Shown piece by piece: positions 55,260-64,000 of a stretch of DNA of 64,000 bases; within the stretch, counting starts at the first letter, position 1; every line of letters begins with the position of its first letter. The translations under genes and the position numbers were made by a program. The stretch comes from Henriciella marina. Its GTDB lineage: Bacteria > Pseudomonadota > Alphaproteobacteria > Caulobacterales > Hyphomonadaceae. The notes under the pieces are model-generated. The model did no database searches, was not told the origin of the DNA, and saw only the letters and a list, made by a program, of their open reading frames with translations. Location of the stretch: the NCBI RefSeq assembly GCF_027213945.1, contig NZ_JAPWGW010000003.1:480303-544302 (forward strand), given 5' to 3'.

Positions 55260-56870
55260 ATGGAAGAGCCCAAGCGAAAATGGCGGTTGCCCGACCTTAA
55301 AGGTGCCAACCCGCTCTCCTCGCGCATTGCGCGGCTCATCTTTGCATCGAACCTTGCCGGTCTCGCCATTCTCATTCTGGGCGCCATGGTGCTCAATGAG
55401 ATGCGCGCAAGTTTTGTGGTCGCCAAGAAGCAGGACCTTGTCGGCCAGGCGCAGGTCTTTTCCAACCTGCTCGCGGAAGGCGCCACATTCGGCCAGCCGC
55501 AACCCGTCATGGATGAGGATCTCGCGCGGGCAACACTGGCTGACCTCTCCCTTCCTGTATCCATACGCGGCAAGGTCTACGGGCCCGAGGGTAGCCTGAT
55601 CGGCGACAGCTACTTCCTGTCCGACCGGGTTGTAGTGTCGTCCTTGCCGCCCCTGCAGGAGCCGAGCCGGCTGTCGCGTTGGGGGCGCTCCCTGTCTGAG
55701 TGGGCGGTCTCGACCTTTGGCGCCATCGTCCCTGATCGCGGCGGCGACGCCGTGCGCACCCAGACCTTCGAAGACGAGTTTGCCGTTGCGGCATCGGGCG
55801 CCGAAGCAGCCAGCCAGCGCTTCAATGACCGGGGCCAGCGCATCATTTCCGTCTCTGTCCCGGTCCAGCATGTGTCCGCAGTTGTCGGCGTGCTGACAGT
55901 GGAATCGAACGACATTGATGAGATCATCCGCGCCGAACGCGCTGCCCTCATACCCTTTATCGGCGTCGCTGTACTGGTCGCGCTGATCACTTCGACCCTT
56001 CTGACGATCGGTATTGCCCGGCCCCTTCGCAGGCTGTCTGCGGCTGCAGACGATGTGCGGTCCGGTTCCTCTCAGAGGCTGGATCTGCCACGCATTGCCC
56101 GCAGGCGCGACGAGATCGGCGCGCTTGCAAATTCTATGGGGTCGATGACGGACGCCCTGTTCGAGCGGATCAGTGCGAACGAACAGTTCGCCGCCGATGT
56201 GGCCCATGAGATCAAGAATCCACTGACCTCCATCCGCTCCGCTGTGGAGACGGCTGAGCGGGTCAAGGGCAATCCGGAAGCGATGGCCAAGCTGCACGAG
56301 GTCATCGCGCATGATGTTGGCCGGCTGGACAGGCTGATCACCGATATTTCCAACGCTTCGCGCCTCGAGGCCGAGATCACCCGCGTGCCGACCGAAACGA
56401 TGAACATCGCTCGCTTCGTGCAGGACGTCGTCTCGACCTATGAGCATCTGAAGCTTGATGAGGCTGGCCCGACGGTCAGCTTTGAAGATGCAACCATGGG
56501 CGCAGGGCTGCGCGTGCGCGGGCGTGAGGGCCCGCTCGGCCAGGTGATCCGCAACCTGATCGACAATGCGCTGTCTTTCTCTCCGCAGGATGGCACCGTT
56601 ACCGTGCGCGTGGAACAGGACCGGATCGGGCCGCAGACAACAGCGCGGATCGTGGTGGAAGACATCGGGCCCGGCATTCCAGACGACAAGCTGGAGAAGA
56701 TTTTCGACCGCTTCTACACAGACAGGCCCAAAGGCGCTGCATTCGGGCGCAATTCCGGGCTTGGCCTCTCCATCGTTCAGCAGATTGCTGCCACCCATCT
56801 CGGTCAGGTCTGGGCCGAAAACCGCGAAAGTGGCGGCGCGCGCTTTGTTGTTGAATTGCCTGCAAGCTGA
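55260..56870 (+). CDS. chvG: Sensor histidine kinase, ChvG-like
   Basis: 536 residues. Membrane helix 1 at about 30-52, a periplasmic domain to about 235, helix 2 (LIPFIGVAVLVALITSTLLT), a HAMP segment, then the kinase core: FAADVAHEIKNPLTSIRSAV with His316, N-box RNLIDNALSFSP, G1 VEDIGPGIPDDKLEKIF and G2 GRNSGLGLSIVQQ. It is the expected partner of the ChvI-like regulator 2 kb upstream. A TTG at 55239 is a weaker start. EIIA follows 84 bp downstream. Confidence 0.9.
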   Translation: MEEPKRKWRLPDLKGANPLSSRIARLIFASNLAGLAILILGAMVLNEMRASFVVAKKQDLVGQAQVFSNLLAEGATFGQPQPVMDEDLARATLADLSLPVSIRGKVYGPEGSLIGDSYFLSDRVVVSSLPPLQEPSRLSRWGRSLSEWAVSTFGAIVPDRGGDAVRTQTFEDEFAVAASGAEAASQRFNDRGQRIISVSVPVQHVSAVVGVLTVESNDIDEIIRAERAALIPFIGVAVLVALITSTLLTIGIARPLRRLSAAADDVRSGSSQRLDLPRIARRRDEIGALANSMGSMTDALFERISANEQFAADVAHEIKNPLTSIRSAVETAERVKGNPEAMAKLHEVIAHDVGRLDRLITDISNASRLEAEITRVPTETMNIARFVQDVVSTYEHLKLDEAGPTVSFEDATMGAGLRVRGREGPLGQVIRNLIDNALSFSPQDGTVTVRVEQDRIGPQTTARIVVEDIGPGIPDDKLEKIFDRFYTDRPKGAAFGRNSGLGLSIVQQIAATHLGQVWAENRESGGARFVVELPAS

Positions 56871-56954
56871 AGTTGCACCGCATAGCGAAAGCTTGACGTT
56901 CAGCCAAACCCTGTCAGCTTCGTTAATTAGTGGGAATACGGACTAGACTGTCAG

Positions 56955-57359
56955 ATGATCGGAATTGTTGTCGTCAGCCACGGAAAGCTTGCGCGGGAGC
57001 TTGTCAGGGCAACCGAGCATGTTGTCGGGGAGCAGGAATACTTTCGCTCAATCTCGATCGAAGCTGAGGATGATATTGACGCGCGGCGCGAACAGATCCG
57101 TGAGACGGTCGCGGCCTGCAATACCGGCAAGGGCGTCATCATCGTGACCGATATGTTCGGTGGCACGCCGTCGAATCTGGCGATTTCCGTCATGCCAGAT
57201 GCCAGGATCGATGTGATTGCCGGGGTCAACCTGCCCATGCTGATCAAGCTTGTCGAAGTACGGAGCGAGGCCAAGCTCGCCGATGCCGTTAAGGCCGCGC
57301 GAGATGCCGGCCAGTCCTATATACGCATTGCCTCTGAAGTCATGGACAAGACCGCATGA
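56955..57359 (+). CDS. PTS EIIA component (mannose-type)
   Basis: 134 residues. The phosphorylated His9 is in VVVSHGKLARELV. GVIIVTDMFGGTPSNLAISVM is the EIIA-Man core. In alphaproteobacteria this protein belongs to a regulatory phosphotransfer chain with HPr and not to sugar uptake. It overlaps the HPr gene by four bases (ATGA). Confidence 0.92.
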   Translation: MIGIVVVSHGKLARELVRATEHVVGEQEYFRSISIEAEDDIDARREQIRETVAACNTGKGVIIVTDMFGGTPSNLAISVMPDARIDVIAGVNLPMLIKLVEVRSEAKLADAVKAARDAGQSYIRIASEVMDKTA

Positions 57360-57655
57360 GCGCCGATGGTGAAAGCCTGGTCGAGCGCCGGGTCCAGATC
57401 GTTAACCGCAAAGGATTGCACGCCCGCGCATCGGCAAAGCTGGCCCGCCTCGCCATGACCCTGCCCGCCCAGGTCTTCGTCGTGCGCAATGGAGAGGTCG
57501 CGAACGCCCACTCCATCATGGACTTGCTGATGCTTGCCGCCCATCAGGGCAGCGAAGTCGAAGTTCGCGCGAGCGGGGCGGAAGCAGCCCCTTCTGTGGA
57601 CGCAGTTTGCGCCATGATCGACGACGGCTTCGGTGAGAATGACGATGACGACTAG
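57356..57655 (+). CDS. ptsH: HPr phosphocarrier protein
   Basis: 99 residues. The EI-phosphorylated His is in NRKGLHARASAKLA (His22, equivalent to His15). The regulatory Ser is in ANAHSIMDLLML (Ser53, equivalent to Ser46), the site of HPr kinase. An acidic tail ends DDDD. The HPr kinase gene is not between chvG and EIIA, where alphaproteobacteria usually have it. Confidence 0.93.
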   Translation: MSADGESLVERRVQIVNRKGLHARASAKLARLAMTLPAQVFVVRNGEVANAHSIMDLLMLAAHQGSEVEVRASGAEAAPSVDAVCAMIDDGFGENDDDD

Positions 57656-57664
57656 GCGCGAGGC

Positions 57665-59101
57665 CTAGAGGAAAATCGGCGCCAGCCAGTAGCCGATTGC
57701 ACTGATCACCACCACACCGATCAAATTGACCCGCAGACCGCGCTTCATCATTTGCGCAACCGAGACTTCCCCCGTCGCATAAATGATCGCGTTGGGCGCG
57801 GTCGCGACTGGCAGCATGAAGGCGCAGGACGCTGCCACGGCCGCAGGCGCGAGAAGGCTTTCGGGTGCGGCACCTATGGCCAAGGCAAGCGAGCCGAGGA
57901 TGGGCGCCAGCGTTGTCATGGTCGCCACGTTCGAGGTCAATTCGGTCAGGAAGATGACCAGCGCAACGACAGCCACGACAAAGATCAGCGGCGGCAGGAC
58001 AGAGAGGACAGTCAGCTGTTCACCGATCCATTCGGAAAGGCCCGTGCGCGATATTGCCTTGCCGAGCGCAATGCCGCCGCCAAACAGGATCAGCACACCC
58101 CAGGGCAGCTTCTCAGCTTCCTCCCAATTGAGCAGCGCGCGCTTTTCGTCCCTTCCAGCCGGCACAATGAACATCAGCACGGCGCCGAAAATAGCGGTGA
58201 TCATGTCCATCCGTGCGCCCTTGTATGAGACGAGAAGGTCGAGGCCGGCTCTTTCTGCCAGCGCAAGCAGAGGCAGCTGTAGAACCCACAGCGTTGCCAC
58301 TATGGCGAATACACCGGCGGCGCGCGCCTCGGGCGTCGAAATCCTGCCAAGTGCACCAAGCTGTCCCTTGATTTCATTCGATACGTTTTCGGCGTTTCCT
58401 CGCTTGGGCAGTTCGCGCGTCACCGCCCACCAGGCGGCCGGGACCAGCAGGCAGGCGGCTGGTACACCAAAGGCCATCCATTGCGGAAAGCCGATTTCCG
58501 CGCCTGTATTGTTCTGCAGCCAGTCCATCGCGATCAGATTTGTAGGCGTCCCGATTGGCGTGCCGACACCGCCAATGGACGCCGCATAGCAGACACCCAG
58601 CAGGAGTGCTGTCTTGAACAGTCTGGTGTCGCCGGGCAGAGCGGCTGCTGCAGAAAGCGCGATCGGCACCATCATGATGGTTGTCGCGGTATTCGAGATC
58701 CACATGGAGAGAAGCGCGGTCGCTGCCATGAAGCCCAAGATCAGGGTCCGGGGCTTCGTCCCGACATTTGCGACAACATTCAGCGCAATCCGCTTGTGCA
58801 GATCCCAGCGCTCGATCCCCATGGCGACGATAAATCCGCCGAGCAGAAGCACAACGATATGGTTGAAATAGTCCCCGCCCACGACGGTCGGATTGCCTGC
58901 GCCGACAAGCGGCAGCACGATGAGCGGCAGCAGCGATGTCGCCGGAATCGGAATCGGCTCTGTCATCCACCAGACAGCCATCCAGGCCAGCAGGCAGGCG
59001 GTGCCCCACGCTGCCCAGTCGAGACCTTCCGGCGTTCCAGCCAGTGCCATGCCGATCGCAAGCAGCGGTCCGAGCCACAATCCAATACGCTTGGGTTTAA
59101 T
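57665..59101 (-). CDS. DASS-family (SLC13) Na+/dicarboxylate-type symporter
   Basis: 478 residues if translation begins at the ATT at 59099-59101, which gives (M)KPKRIGLWLGPLLAIGM, the usual N-terminus of the family, with GGGAGGA shortly upstream. A TTG at 59080 would remove seven family residues and lacks a good site. An in-frame stop lies just before the ATT. Signatures: WMTEPIPIPATSLLPLI, SNTATTIMMVPIALS, IGTPTNLIAM and ELTSNVATMTTLAPI. Substrate is probably dicarboxylate or sulfate. Confidence 0.9.
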   Translation of the reverse strand: MKPKRIGLWLGPLLAIGMALAGTPEGLDWAAWGTACLLAWMAVWWMTEPIPIPATSLLPLIVLPLVGAGNPTVVGGDYFNHIVVLLLGGFIVAMGIERWDLHKRIALNVVANVGTKPRTLILGFMAATALLSMWISNTATTIMMVPIALSAAAALPGDTRLFKTALLLGVCYAASIGGVGTPIGTPTNLIAMDWLQNNTGAEIGFPQWMAFGVPAACLLVPAAWWAVTRELPKRGNAENVSNEIKGQLGALGRISTPEARAAGVFAIVATLWVLQLPLLALAERAGLDLLVSYKGARMDMITAIFGAVLMFIVPAGRDEKRALLNWEEAEKLPWGVLILFGGGIALGKAISRTGLSEWIGEQLTVLSVLPPLIFVVAVVALVIFLTELTSNVATMTTLAPILGSLALAIGAAPESLLAPAAVAASCAFMLPVATAPNAIIYATGEVSVAQMMKRGLRVNLIGVVVISAIGYWLAPIFL

Positions 59102-59174
59102 GGGCGTCCTCCCTCAAAGACGTTTGAGGCGACACTGGTCAGGACCGGCACGCTTCGTCAAGTTCGCGCGGCGG

Positions 59175-60289
59175 TCAGTTACCCAGAACGAGGTCATCAC
59201 GGTGAATAATGGCCGGGCGCCCCCGATAACCGAGCCGCGCTTCAATGTCGTCGCTATGAGCGCCGGCAAGACGCTGCACATCGGCGGCATCGTAAGCCGT
59301 CACGCCTTTCGCGATAACCGCGCCATCCGGGGCTTTGATGGCAACCGCTGCGCCCTTCTCAAAACGGCCCTCAACGGCGGTGACCCCCACGGCAAGCAGG
59401 CTGGAGCCGTTGAGAAGCGCGCCCATGGCCCCGTCGTCGACCAGAACAGCGCCTTCAGGTGTCAGGTGACCTTTAAGCCAGGCCTTGCGAGCCGTGTCTG
59501 GAGAAACAGACGGCGTGATCCACGTCGCGCGCTCACCAGAGCGCAGCGCTTCGATGGGACGCGGGCGATCACCTAGCGTGATAGCCGTCGCGCACCCTGC
59601 CCCAAAGGCGATTCTTGCAGCCGCAAGCTTCGTCGCCATCCCGCCAGTCCCAACGCCCGAACCGGCATTTGCGCTGCCAGCCATGGCATCATGCGCATCC
59701 GTCAGCTCCAGCACTTCGGCAATATGGGTGGCTTTAGGGTCCTTGCGCGGGTCCGCAGTGTACAGCCCGTCAATATCGGACAGGAGCACAAGCACATCGG
59801 CACTCAGCATCTGGGCGACGCGTGCGGCCAGCCGGTCATTGTCGCCATAGCGAATTTCTTCCGTGGCGACCGTATCGTTCTCATTGATGATCGGCACAGC
59901 ACCGGCCGCCAGCAATGTATCCAGCGTTGCGCGCGCATTTAGCCAGCGGCGACGACGTTCAGTGTCTTCCAGCGTCAACAGCGCCTGCGCTGCCTTGATG
60001 CCATGTGGGGCGAGTGCATCCGAAATTGCGGACATGAGCAGCGGCTGGCCAAGCGCAGCAGCGGCCTGCTTTTCTTCAAGCTTTTTCTGACTTCCCCTGC
60101 CAAGGTGCGGACGGCCGAGCGCGACTGCGCCGGAAGAGACCCAGACGACGTCTTTACCTGCCGCGCGTAGCGCAGCGATGTCAGCCGCCAGCCCGTCAAT
60201 CCAGTCGCGGCGCGGCGCGCCCTTCGCGGCGATCAGCGCAGAGCCGGTCTTGATAACAATCCGGCGAGCCCTATCCAGCGGCGACCCCA

Positions 60290-60290
<1 letters not shown>
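59175..60290 (-). CDS. proB: Glutamate 5-kinase with PUA domain
   Basis: 371 residues. The amino-acid kinase domain ([68 protein letters not shown]) is followed by a C-terminal PUA domain (about 280-360). It phosphorylates glutamate as the first step of proline synthesis. Its ATG overlaps the obgE stop (TGATG). Confidence 0.95.
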
Positions 60291-61871
<1,581 letters not shown>

Positions 61872-61904
61872 CCGTCACTCTCCAGGCTCATTGCGACCAG
61901 CAGC

Positions 61905-61940
61905 ATAAGAAAAAGGGGAGACAGCCACCTGTCTCCCCTT
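61905..61940 (-). terminator. rplU-rpmA intrinsic terminator
   Basis: On the minus strand, a 12-bp perfect stem (61929-61940 with 61913-61924), loop GTGG, followed by TTTTTCTTA. It lies 57 bp after the rpmA stop and separates the ribosomal-protein genes from GNAT-obgE-proB. Confidence 0.88.
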
Positions 61941-61996
61941 CACATCTTGTGCGGTTCGATTGTCAGGCAGCACGCCGGCCACCTGCAGCCGATCGC

Positions 61997-62266
61997 TTAC
62001 TCTGCAGCGTCAGCCATCGGGACAACCGACACGTACTGACGGTCGCCACGGGTGCGCTTGAACTCGACGCGGCCTTCTTCGAGCGCGAAGAGCGTGTGAT
62101 CCTTGCCCATGCCGACACCCTTGCCTGCATAGGTCTTGGTGCCACGCTGGCGGATGATGATGTTGCCTGGGACCACGTGCTGGCCGCCATACTTCTTCAC
62201 ACCAAGGTATTTCGGGTTCGAATCGCGACCGTTACGTGACGAGCCGCCTGATTTCTTATGTGCCAT
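61997..62266 (-). CDS. rpmA: 50S ribosomal protein L27
   Basis: 89 residues: [20 protein letters not shown], then [27 protein letters not shown]. It is the standard L27 with the N-terminal tail reaching the peptidyl-transferase centre directly from Met-Ala, so no cleavable extension. AAGGAGC lies before the ATG. It follows rplU by 40 bp. Confidence 0.97.
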   Translation of the reverse strand: MAHKKSGGSSRNGRDSNPKYLGVKKYGGQHVVPGNIIIRQRGTKTYAGKGVGMGKDHTLFALEEGRVEFKRTRGDRQYVSVVPMADAAE

Positions 62267-62306
62267 GAGGGCGCTCCTTGATCCTTAAGTAAAGCCTGTA
62301 TCGGCT

Positions 62307-62972
62307 TTAGGCGTCTTTTGCCAGTTGATCGGCCTGCTTGACCCACTCGTCGCGCTCGATACGACCGCCGAGACCGGCCTCATCGTCAAGCTCCTGGGCT
62401 TGCGTCGCGTTCAGTTCGGCAACCTGCCAGAAGTGGAAGATGCCCGCAGCGTTGAGCTTCTTTTCCATGGCCGGACCAACACCGGAGATCTTTTTCAGAT
62501 CGTCCGCCTTGCCGTCTGCCTGCTCAAGGCGACCGCGATTGTCGGTCTTCGGCTTGTCAGCCTTTGGCGCAGCTTCCTTCTTTGCAGCAGGCGCCTTGGC
62601 CTCTGCCTTCGGAGCTTCTTCCTTTTTCGGCGCAGCAGCCTTCTTTGCCGGGGCTTTCTTGCCGTCGGTCAGGATCGATGTGATCGTAACGACGCTTTCA
62701 AGCTGGCGATGGCCTTTCTTGCGACGATAGGTGTTACGCTGACGCTTCTTCATGATCAGCTTCTTGTCGCCCTTGCGCTGGGCGGCAATTTCACCGACAA
62801 CGCTTGCGCCATCGACGACAGGCGCACCGAGCGTGACGGAGTCGCCGTCGCCCAGCATCAGCACGTCGAACGTAACGTCAGCGCCAGCATCGGCTGCGAG
62901 TTTCTCGACAACAATCTGGTCGCCTTCGGCAACCTTGTATTGTTTGCCACCAGTCTTGATGACCGCGAACAT
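62307..62972 (-). CDS. rplU: 50S ribosomal protein L21 with C-terminal HhH extension
   Basis: 221 residues against about 103 for ordinary L21. Residues 1-103 are L21: [20 protein letters not shown] and [16 protein letters not shown] Lys/Ala-rich linker ([20 protein letters not shown]) follows. Residues 150-221 form a helix-hairpin-helix module: [32 protein letters not shown]. The HhH resembles the extension seen at the end of NuoE and other alphaproteobacterial proteins. It is first of rplU-rpmA. Confidence 0.95.
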   Translation of the reverse strand: MFAVIKTGGKQYKVAEGDQIVVEKLAADAGADVTFDVLMLGDGDSVTLGAPVVDGASVVGEIAAQRKGDKKLIMKKRQRNTYRRKKGHRQLESVVTITSILTDGKKAPAKKAAAPKKEEAPKAEAKAPAAKKEAAPKADKPKTDNRGRLEQADGKADDLKKISGVGPAMEKKLNAAGIFHFWQVAELNATQAQELDDEAGLGGRIERDEWVKQADQLAKDA

Positions 62973-63136
62973 GGCCTCATCCTTCCGGAAGGTGAATTAG
63001 TTGAGTGTCCGCACGCGCATGGCGCCGGACATGAAGGCGCGGATAAACACTATCGGCCTTCTGATGTCAAACCCTGTCCTGCATGAATCCGGGGGCTTGC
63101 ATGCACCCCGATGTAACGCTATCTCCCCGCCCCTAC

Positions 63137-63226
63137 GGAGAGGTGCTAGAGTGGTTGAATAGGCTAGTCTCGAAAACTAGTGAGCTCGCAAGGGCTCCGA
63201 GGGTTCGAATCCCTCTCTCTCCGCCA
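63137..63226 (+). tRNA. tRNA-Ser(CGA)
   Basis: 90-nt cloverleaf with long variable arm. Acceptor GGAGAGG pairs with TCTCTCC with one G-U pair; discriminator G, then CCA encoded at 63224-63226. The anticodon stem CTAGT/ACTAG closes loop CTCGAAA, giving anticodon CGA (codon UCG). T arm GAGGG-TTCGAAT-CCCTC is complete. Confidence 0.96.
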
Positions 63227-63269
63227 CGCACCCCTAGATTTGAAGACCAGATCTCCAAACTTCCGAGAT

Positions 63270-63293
63270 AGCCCGCCACTGGCGGGCTTTTTC
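63270..63293 (+). terminator. Terminator downstream of tRNA-Ser
   Basis: Stem AGCCCGCC (63270-63277) / GGCGGGCT (63281-63288), loop ACT, then TTTTTC. A strong intrinsic terminator 44 bp after the tRNA end. Confidence 0.88.
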
Positions 63294-63391
63294 ATGTCCT
63301 TTGGTCTCTGTTTTCCACGAAACCCCTGAACAACCGCGGTATTCCCGCCGAAGTCTCTACCCGGCAATTTCAACAGATCTCTTACTGGGCA

Positions 63392-63566
63392 TTTTCCCTG
63401 TTATCGCCGATTTACAGGGAAATCGCTCACTTTTGCAGGGAAAAGCCGACTTTTAGCGCCACAAAACTACGTGTTTACAGCGCTTTATAGATGAATTCCC
63501 TGCGCGGAATAACAGGGAATTTTTTGATCGATAACAGGGAAAATTGCTTTCCATAACAGGGAAAAT
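63392..63566. repeat. Cluster of seven ACAGGGAA-type repeats
   Basis: ATAACAGGGAAAAT occurs exactly at 63531-63544 and 63553-63566, with variants at 63509-63523, 63414-63423 and 63435-63444, and inverted copies at 63392-63404 (TTTTCCCTGTTAT) and 63494-63502. The 440 bp between the tRNA terminator and the IS66 gene hold no other feature and no convincing reading frame. Spacing is irregular, so this is not a CRISPR array. Confidence 0.85.
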
Positions 63567-63581
63567 ACGCGAGCGGAGTAA

Positions 63582-64000
63582 GTAAGCGTCCAATAGTGAC
63601 ACGCTTGTGCGCGGTGTGGGGCGTTCGATCTCTTTCGGCTGGTGTTCAAAAGTCGAGAGGAGATGCCGATGCCGAGATTGTCACCTGAGAAACGTGCGGA
63701 GCTGGAAGCGTTCTGGTGGGCCCATCACGAGGCGTGGAAGCGCAGTGACTTGAATCAACGCGAATATTGCGAAGTGAACGACCTGCCGCTGAAGCGTTTC
63801 GGGAACTGGCGCGCCCAGTTCAAACGCGAGCCGCGGCCAGAACCCGTACATCTTCTGTATCGCCGCGGGGGCCTAAGTCATAGCTTTAGTCATAGGCTAA
63901 GTCATACCCTTAGTCATAAGCTAAGTCATAGGCTTAGTCCTAAGTCAGACCGTCCGGCCGATATTCGGTCGACTCCAAATGGTGATCCGATCCTCCCGCC
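63582..64000 (+). mobile_element. Left end of an IS66-family insertion sequence
   Basis: The element appears to begin with GTAAGCGTCCAATAGTGACA at 63582; IS66 terminal repeats characteristically start GTAAGCG. The first gene reads as IS66 TnpA. If the boundary is right, the 8 bases before it (CGGAGTAA) should be repeated after the right end, outside the window. Confidence 0.8.
63669..64000 (+). CDS. tnpA: IS66 accessory protein TnpA, 3' part missing
   Basis: At least 110 residues; continues past the window. It begins MPRLSPEKRAELEAFWWAHH and has DLPLKRFGNWRAQFKREPRP, the TnpA helix-turn-helix region. A repeated SHxLSH tract follows (about 68-90), encoded by imperfect 12-base repeats at 63872-63945. 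GAGGAG lies 6 bases before the ATG at 63669; the ATG at 63663 is too close to it. Confidence 0.85.
   Translation, partial: MPRLSPEKRAELEAFWWAHHEAWKRSDLNQREYCEVNDLPLKRFGNWRAQFKREPRPEPVHLLYRRGGLSHSFSHRLSHTLSHKLSHRLSPKSDRPADIRSTPNGDPILP

Noticed and set aside
55224..56798. 524-codon open frame on the minus strand opposite the sensor kinase gene
   Set aside because: Antisense shadow with low-complexity Asp/Arg/His composition; all kinase motifs are on the plus strand.
63392..63566. Possible CRISPR array
   Set aside because: Repeats are only 8-14 bp, in both orientations, with irregular spacing, and no cas genes are in the window.

Overview
The window looks like chromosomal DNA of an alphaproteobacterium, most likely of the Hyphomonadaceae/Caulobacterales type. 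Evidence read from the sequence: a circularly permuted two-piece tmRNA gene, an alphaproteobacterial SspB adaptor, a ChvG/ChvI-type two-component pair close to PTS EIIA and HPr, a large TonB-dependent receptor, TadG-like von Willebrand proteins, high G+C with strong codon bias, and frequent GTG/TTG starts. Genus-level placement is inference.

Layout. 1-5.5 kb: end of a small secreted DUF3617-like protein, a metallo-beta-lactamase/rhodanese fusion, then the branched-chain amino acid operon ilvB-ilvN-ilvC on the minus strand. The operon is preceded by a leader peptide with consecutive Val/Leu/Ile codons and an intrinsic terminator, i.e. an attenuator. 5.5-10.6 kb: miaA, serB, pheA, a membrane-anchored cytochrome c, an NlpC/P60 peptidase and a MarR regulator. 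10.7-16.2 kb: an envelope-protease cluster (hflK-hflC-DUF2065-degP), then an Mrp-type ATPase and a thioredoxin-like protein. 16.2-20.7 kb: an SMP-30 lactonase, folA and thyA, with a VUT transporter, a divergent SDR and an AhpD-like protein between folA and thyA. 20.8-23.7 kb: two tandem TadG/VWA proteins. 23.7-26.4 kb: permuted ssrA, sspB, a thioesterase, a SET protein and a RusA-like nuclease. 26.5-35.9 kb: diguanylate cyclase, TonB receptor, hemH, fumC, an XRE-CcdA/CcdB toxin-antitoxin pair, an SDR and a SulP transporter. 36-45.4 kb: small and hypothetical genes, including a membrane protein with a cold-shock-like soluble domain, an old yellow enzyme, a Pmp3-like protein, an enoyl-CoA hydratase and an ArsR-AHSA1-DUF4287 operon. 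45.6-49.2 kb: a PcrA/UvrD helicase followed by an orphan gene of lower G+C with a HEPN-like motif. 49.2-52.4 kb: an NTF2 lipoprotein, an MFS transporter and an acyltransferase. 52.6-57.7 kb: chvI, a VanX-type dipeptidase, DUF1993, a cyclophilin, chvG, EIIA and HPr. HPr kinase is not found in this locus. 57.7-63.0 kb: a DASS transporter with an apparent ATT start, proB, obgE, a GNAT enzyme, rpmA, and rplU with a C-terminal helix-hairpin-helix extension. 63.1-64 kb: tRNA-Ser(CGA) with its terminator, a cluster of seven ACAGGGAA-type repeats, and the left end of an IS66-family element that runs off the window.

Most of the window is core metabolism and housekeeping. The accessory signals are the CcdA/CcdB module, the HEPN-like orphan, the membrane/cold-shock-like protein and the repeat/IS66 junction downstream of tRNA-Ser. 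The best regulatory signals are the ilv attenuator, the inverted repeats in front of the toxin-antitoxin pair and a palindrome over the start of the ArsR gene. All functions are assigned by reading motifs; no database search was run.
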